Assembly (NCBI GenBank): GCA_049487715.1
Contig: CP150572.1
Coordinates: forward strand, 186,001-250,000
Source of the DNA: Pycnococcus provasolii
Lineage: Eukaryota > Chlorophyta > Pseudoscourfieldiophyceae > Pseudoscourfieldiales
Direction: 5' to 3'
Length of the DNA stretch: 64,000 bases
Positions 59,792-64,000 of this stretch are shown here, in pieces; positions within the stretch are counted from its first letter, which is position 1, and every line of letters begins with the position of its first letter. The notes below the pieces were generated by a model. That model saw only the letters and a list, made by a program, of their open reading frames with translations, was not told where the DNA came from and searched no databases. Position numbers and translations under genes: made by a program.

Positions 59792-62230
59792 ATGGCTGTT
59801 CCCTTTGCTACGAAAATGATGAAAAATGTCGTCGAGGTTGTTGCAGTGGTGCTGCTGGTGATGCCTCTTTTGGCGCAGCAACATTCCCTCTATGCTGTTC
59901 GTGTTGTGCATGCGCTGGATGGGGATTCTTCTGTCGTGCGAGTGGGAAGCGGAATCTTCCCCGTGTCGGCTTCTGCTCAGCTCGGCGCGCTCGCAAATGT
60001 CACGCTCTCGCAGGCAGGTGCAAACGAGCCTGTGAGCATCAAAGTCACGTACGACGACACGAGCTCGTTCCGAGGTGCGATGGGCGCGTTCAAGGTGCAC
60101 ATAGCCGCCGAGCCTCTCGACAGGATTGGCGCGGGAGGGACGGTTGCTGAGTGCCTCACGTTGCCGATGTACGACCCAAACGAGCAAGCGCCACCTTCTT
60201 TCGTCAGCTTGAGCGTCTACGTACAACGAGGGTGCGACGGACAGGATGACATGATCATGATGGGTGAAGACGACAACCCAGATCACGACGACACGCAGGT
60301 AGCAGCGCGTGAGAAAGCGTGCGCCCTCGGCGATCTAAGCGGCAAACATGGCTTGTTGCCAGCCCCGAAAGGAACGCACACGTTCGAGGATCGAAGCATT
60401 ACGAACCTAAACGAAATAGTTGGACTGTCGTTTATCATGGTGAACGACGAATCACGTACCGTCGCATGTGCGAACATCGTCATGGACGTCGACGACGACT
60501 ACAAGCCTCTCTTTGAGGAGCCTCCTTCGGAGACTTCTAGACTCATTGACCTCCGCTCGTCGTCGTCGCTGTGTTCCATACCGGTGCCGCAGTGTACGAG
60601 TGGTCAGCTCAGCGAGGACGTACCCAGAATCATCTCGCCCGAGCCAGACGAGGTGAAGCGTGGCGCGTATCCGTGGATCGTGTATATGCTTTCTTGCAGT
60701 GGAACTCTCATTGCGCCGACCGTCGTCTTGACCGCCGCACACTGCGTGATGCCGCACGGTCCGATCCGAATGAGGAGTGTCGTGTACATCGGCTGCCATC
60801 TGATCAATGAAGGGTGCCAGGAGTCTAGGCTTGTCACTGATGTGTACGCGCATGAGAAATACACGAAAGAAGAACTGTACTCTTCGGAGACGGATGACGG
60901 AAAGCCTCGTCAGAAGTTTGCGTACGACGTCGCCGTGCTGATTCTCGACAGGCCTTCTCGGATGTCCGTGGCGACGCTCGCGACGCGCGACGACGATCCG
61001 GCGTACTGTGAGAAGAGTGCGAGCACGGTGGCTGGCTGGGGCCGAGATACGAAAGGAGCACGATCTGAGGTTCTGCTCCAGGTGGAGGTGCCGGTGACTT
61101 CTCACGAGAGCTGCGAGAAGGAGTGGGGCAAGGGTCGCATCGGTCCTACGATGATCTGCGCAGGCTTCGACGACGGCGGATGCGATGCTTGTCAGGGTGA
61201 CTCCGGCGGTCCGATTTTCACGTCGACACGCTGTGCGCCACCCGACAAGCCTGCACGCGTGTTCGGGATCGTCAGTTGGGGATCCAAATGTGAAAAAGAA
61301 AATCGCAAGCCATACGGCGTGTACACGTCCGTGGCATCGGTACGCGACTGGATCGCATCGAAGATGCCGAGAGGCGAGCTCGACGATCCTGACGAGCGCG
61401 AGCTTCCTTACGTCGTACGTGCGATCGATAAGAAGAAAGCGTCAGATGATTCAGATCATGCCGCGTGCGCTTTTCTTGACAATGACTCGAGGTGTGCAGA
61501 TGATGAGGTGAAGGAGCTGTGCCCGAAGCTCTGCGGTGGTGGCTCGTGTTCGCTGGTGCAAAATGTGCCGCAAACTACGACGAGCAGTAGTAGCACGACT
61601 ACGGCACCGCCGCAAACGACGACGAGCAGTAGCACGACTACGGCACCGCCGCCGCAAACGACGACGAGCAGTAGTACCACGACTACGGCACCGGCGATTA
61701 TTATCACGCCGCCGCAAACTATAACGAGCAGTAGCATGATTATTGGATCATCCGCATTGACTCAGATTTTGAAGGCAAACACCGTGGACGAAGCCGCGTT
61801 TTTATCAGACGAGTATAATGCGTGTGTTGAGGATGCCACAGGATACGAGTATGTGTCATTCATAGCCACGCATCCGGATCGTGATGGTTTGTTAGGCATG
61901 TCGAAGGCGAGGGCGATCAACTTCCAATCGAGAGCGCCAGCCAATGCACAGAATCCGGCGTACATTTTGGAATCTAGGGTAGGTGCAAGCGGAAGGAGTT
62001 TAATCCTGACTGCGTACACGCGCCAATCGGAACTGGTCTGGACTGAGAAGTGTACCTTTGAGAGCTTGAATTTTCTCACGCTACTCACTGGATCGATGGG
62101 TTACAATGCGAAATGCACCAGGCAGCCTGGAGGATCGAGGATTTCGATGACATGTCGAATAATCGATCTCGCGAGAGCAAGATCATTGGTCCCTGCGTCT
62201 TATGCCGCTCAAGGCACTAGACCACCATGA
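59792..62230 (+). CDS. Secreted trypsin-like (S1) serine protease with Cys-rich module and Thr/Ser stalk
   Basis: The protein has 812 residues from ATG 59792; the frame otherwise begins at TTG. A signal peptide (VVEVVAVVLLVMPLLAQQHS) is followed by a 250-residue N-terminal domain I do not recognise and then an S1 domain. The triad is His in VVLTAAHCVM, Asp in AYDVAVLILDRP and Ser in CQGDSGGPI, with the activation-type RIISPEPDEVKRGAYPW. After it comes a short Cys-rich stretch, CAFLDNDSRCADDEVKELC and PKLCGGGSC, spaced like an ShKT-type module. A Thr/Ser stalk of imperfect TTTSSSTTTAPP repeats follows, then a C-terminal 170-residue domain with four Cys, unrecognised. The enzyme is likely extracellular or cell-surface. 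The position before Ser (DACQGDSGG) suggests trypsin-like preference for basic residues. Confidence 0.9.
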   Translation: MAVPFATKMMKNVVEVVAVVLLVMPLLAQQHSLYAVRVVHALDGDSSVVRVGSGIFPVSASAQLGALANVTLSQAGANEPVSIKVTYDDTSSFRGAMGAFKVHIAAEPLDRIGAGGTVAECLTLPMYDPNEQAPPSFVSLSVYVQRGCDGQDDMIMMGEDDNPDHDDTQVAAREKACALGDLSGKHGLLPAPKGTHTFEDRSITNLNEIVGLSFIMVNDESRTVACANIVMDVDDDYKPLFEEPPSETSRLIDLRSSSSLCSIPVPQCTSGQLSEDVPRIISPEPDEVKRGAYPWIVYMLSCSGTLIAPTVVLTAAHCVMPHGPIRMRSVVYIGCHLINEGCQESRLVTDVYAHEKYTKEELYSSETDDGKPRQKFAYDVAVLILDRPSRMSVATLATRDDDPAYCEKSASTVAGWGRDTKGARSEVLLQVEVPVTSHESCEKEWGKGRIGPTMICAGFDDGGCDACQGDSGGPIFTSTRCAPPDKPARVFGIVSWGSKCEKENRKPYGVYTSVASVRDWIASKMPRGELDDPDERELPYVVRAIDKKKASDDSDHAACAFLDNDSRCADDEVKELCPKLCGGGSCSLVQNVPQTTTSSSSTTTAPPQTTTSSSTTTAPPPQTTTSSSTTTTAPAIIITPPQTITSSSMIIGSSALTQILKANTVDEAAFLSDEYNACVEDATGYEYVSFIATHPDRDGLLGMSKARAINFQSRAPANAQNPAYILESRVGASGRSLILTAYTRQSELVWTEKCTFESLNFLTLLTGSMGYNAKCTRQPGGSRISMTCRIIDLARARSLVPASYAAQGTRPP
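61565..61740 (+). repeat. Thr/Ser/Pro stalk repeats in the S1 protease
   Basis: Four imperfect copies of ccgcaaacgacgacgagcag plus tagcacgactacggcacc encode the (P)QTTTSSSTTTAP stalk. Confidence 0.9.
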
Positions 62231-62549
62231 TCACTTGACTCGACTACTGCCACGAAGGCGCTGAGTGCGCTGAAGCCGCTAACTAAGGATCTTCTGTGCG
62301 GGTTGTGAAGACGTTTTTTGGATGACGCAAGGTTTCTTGGCGAGTTGTTGTTTTTGACAAAGAGTTGTCGTTTTGACCAAAAATTGTTTTTTAAACAAAA
62401 GCTATTACTTTTCCGATAAAAAGGCAACACGGCGTCGTCGCCGTCTGGTCTGCGCCCCCGCTCGACGGCGCCATCCTTGCCACAACAGCTCAACTTGAAC
62501 AAAGACACAAGAAACAAACACAAAGAAGACGCCGCCTTCGTCTTCATCA
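62231..62549. other. Convergent intergenic region
   Basis: The 3' flank is shared by the S1 protease and the minus-strand Cys-rich gene. It holds a short T-rich imperfect repeat (gttgtttttgac / gttgtcgttttgacc) at about 62342-62395 and no gene. Confidence 0.6.
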
Positions 62550-64000
62550 TCATTCGCATGTGGGCTCTTGGCCGTAAGGCGTTGCAATGCACGTTCGACC
62601 TGGTAACATTGGATTGCGATGTTCGCACGAGCATCCGTTATCCAGGCATGTGCGTATGGCTTTATTTGTACCGCCAATGCCAACCCCAGACAGATCGCCA
62701 TTCACCCAGCCGCTACGCTGATCTTCAGGAAGTCTGCATTGGTCCAGACCTGCTGCTCCTTCAGCATCATTGGCAGCAGAGGCTCTGCGACACGTCGCAT
62801 CGTGCTTCGTATCTAGATTACTGTCATTCGAAAAATAACAAAGCCAGCGTTCCGTGAACAACTCAGAGCTTCTTTGCTTCGTGCATTTCTGCTTGTCGCC
62901 GTTTGTGTACGATACGAGAGTTTCGTCGTCCGTGCGGTTCGTAACAGAGCCGTAGTACGTTCTACCATCAGAGTCGCGGAAGCTCATCGATCCACTTGAA
63001 CACCAACTGCTCTTCGTGTTAGTGGAGGAGTCGGTGCACACGATGGTCGGGTTGTTCAGGCAGGACGGTACCGATTCAGATCCGCCGCCGCTGCTGCTAC
63101 TAGGCGTTCGTGTTGTTCCTTCGACGACGATATCCGGCCTAGTGCCTATAGCGGCATAAGAGTTCGTCATGACCTCGGCATCGTCGACGGTCGCGTTGTC
63201 ACCCATGTTGCGCACAAGCACATCTATTTCACTTGCGCAGCCTTGCTTTTCGCACTTGTACACGAGCCAGCCGTTTCCCTTCTTCTTTTCCGCAACGTCG
63301 CGCACCATGGCTTGGTAGCCCCTCGGCACGGTGTTCCCGTATCTATCGAGCACCTGTATCATATCATAGTTTCCCCCTTGCGGACGAAACAAGCCACCGC
63401 CAGACACGCGTTTCCATCCTGGCTCACCATTAGGACCTTGCTTGTATTCGAGCTTGTAATTAAGAATCTGATCCATAAGGCGTGAGAAAACAGTTGGTCG
63501 TTTGCCGAAGACAGGCTCCAAATGAGCCTTGGTGAATTGTGGATTTTCAAACTTCATGTTGTAGTGTAAGTCGGACCTCTCAGAGGCTTTCATGCTATTC
63601 AGTCCTTCATTCGTGGCAGCGAAAATCCAAGACGGTCCTGCGACCTTCAGTTGCATCGTTCGTTTTTGACCATCCCAAACACACCAAGCGTTCGAAACGA
63701 GCGTGCCCATCGGATTTCCACTCATCCACCACACGCCACGCATTGTCTCAGGAACGCCCCACGTTTTTGCCGCTTGCTGTCGAGCGAACCAATTGTTCGG
63801 TGATGCGCTGGTCCAATCGTTGATGACGGCGACCTTTCGATTTGGATTGCCGAGTTCACTTGCCCGGAACAACACGTACTTTCGCTTGTCGAAAAATTCG
63901 CGCGGCACGGTACTTGGCGGCGCTTGTTGTTGCTGTAGTAGTAGTTGTTGCTGCTGTTGTTGTTGTTGCCATCCACCAAATTCGTCACCAAAGCCTTGTC
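62550..64000 (-). CDS. Unrecognised Cys-rich protein (5' end beyond the window)
   Basis: The minus-strand frame is open from the right edge of the window (no ATG needed there) to a stop at 62550. The part nearest the edge reads GFGDEFGGW followed by a polyGln/Leu tract and APPSTVPREFF. The central 230 residues look like a globular domain (VAVINDWTSASPNNWFARQQ, WGVPETMRGVWWMSGNP, VAGPSWIFAATNEGL, YDMIQVLDRYGNTVPRGYQ). The C-terminal half is rich in Cys, Ser and Asn with short disulfide-type motifs (CSCEHRNPMLPGRTC). That argues for a secreted or surface protein, but the signal region is outside the window. I do not recognise the family. Confidence 0.72.
   Translation of the reverse strand, partial: QGFGDEFGGWQQQQQQQQLLLQQQQAPPSTVPREFFDKRKYVLFRASELGNPNRKVAVINDWTSASPNNWFARQQAAKTWGVPETMRGVWWMSGNPMGTLVSNAWCVWDGQKRTMQLKVAGPSWIFAATNEGLNSMKASERSDLHYNMKFENPQFTKAHLEPVFGKRPTVFSRLMDQILNYKLEYKQGPNGEPGWKRVSGGGLFRPQGGNYDMIQVLDRYGNTVPRGYQAMVRDVAEKKKGNGWLVYKCEKQGCASEIDVLVRNMGDNATVDDAEVMTNSYAAIGTRPDIVVEGTTRTPSSSSGGGSESVPSCLNNPTIVCTDSSTNTKSSWCSSGSMSFRDSDGRTYYGSVTNRTDDETLVSYTNGDKQKCTKQRSSELFTERWLCYFSNDSNLDTKHDATCRRASAANDAEGAAGLDQCRLPEDQRSGWVNGDLSGVGIGGTNKAIRTCLDNGCSCEHRNPMLPGRTCIATPYGQEPTCE

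Noticed and set aside
61500-61560. Calling the Cys-rich stretch of the S1 protease a toxin
   Set aside because: The Cys spacing is ShKT-like, but such modules are common non-toxic accessory domains in secreted enzymes.

Overview
The window looks like nuclear DNA of a green (Chlorophyta) alga with a compact, intron-poor genome. The evidence is a plant-type THI4 thiazole synthase with a transit-peptide-like N-terminus, an ATXR3/SDG2-type SET methyltransferase, a stand-alone MEKHLA-domain protein, a Q/H-rich protein ending in motifs that resemble plant LNK clock coactivators, three TPT-family sugar-phosphate/nucleotide-sugar transporters, two short GTAAGT...CAG/TAG introns and telo-box/telomere-like (CCCTAA) tracts. 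A jouberin (AHI1)-like gene implies a lineage that has, or recently had, cilia. I cannot fix the species; a prasinophyte-grade alga such as a Pycnococcus relative is only a guess.

Layout. 1-18932 is part of one enormous adhesin-like, Gly/Ser/Thr/Val-rich gene built of nested tandem repeats. It has four near-identical 1524-bp units (1-5469), then a lower-GC, less repetitive island (5470-7230), then 612+48k-bp units (7230-18930). The frame is broken once at 17420 by a 2-bp loss, and the array ends abruptly against the last third of a mitochondrial carrier gene (18929-19213). 19411-22321 holds two tandem TPT-family transporters sharing an identical 310-bp tract. 23179-28245 is a SET+PHD methyltransferase. 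28334-31746 holds a coiled-coil protein and two unrecognised small genes. 32890-36157 is the LNK-like gene, and 36263-38591 is a membrane-anchored aspartic protease; both are frame-broken in or beside low-complexity DNA. 39451-43803 holds the MEKHLA protein, a ThuA-fold protein and a third TPT transporter. 44791-45411 is a vanin/biotinidase-like fragment. 45476-46816 is a methionine/cystathionine gamma-lyase-type PLP enzyme with one in-frame intron. 47584-50715 is jouberin-like, 51490-52679 is THI4 with one intron, and 53793-54353 is a small HEPN-like protein with predicted lipid anchors at both ends. 54404-56953 is VPS53, 57521-58034 a cytidine/dCMP-deaminase-like gene, 58084-59529 a pectin acetylesterase/Notum-family enzyme, 59792-62230 a secreted trypsin-like protease, and 62550-64000 an unrecognised Cys-rich protein running off the window.

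The genes do not form a pathway; they are ordinary dispersed eukaryotic genes on both strands. Recurrent themes are (i) extreme tandem repetition and homogenisation, (ii) several reading-frame breaks, most in or next to simple repeats, which may be consensus errors or real mutations, and (iii) a GC-rich GGCCCCCGGGCC-like box 55-110 bp upstream of at least five start codons. Starts were chosen at ATG only; several long open frames begin at GTG/TTG and were trimmed or flagged.
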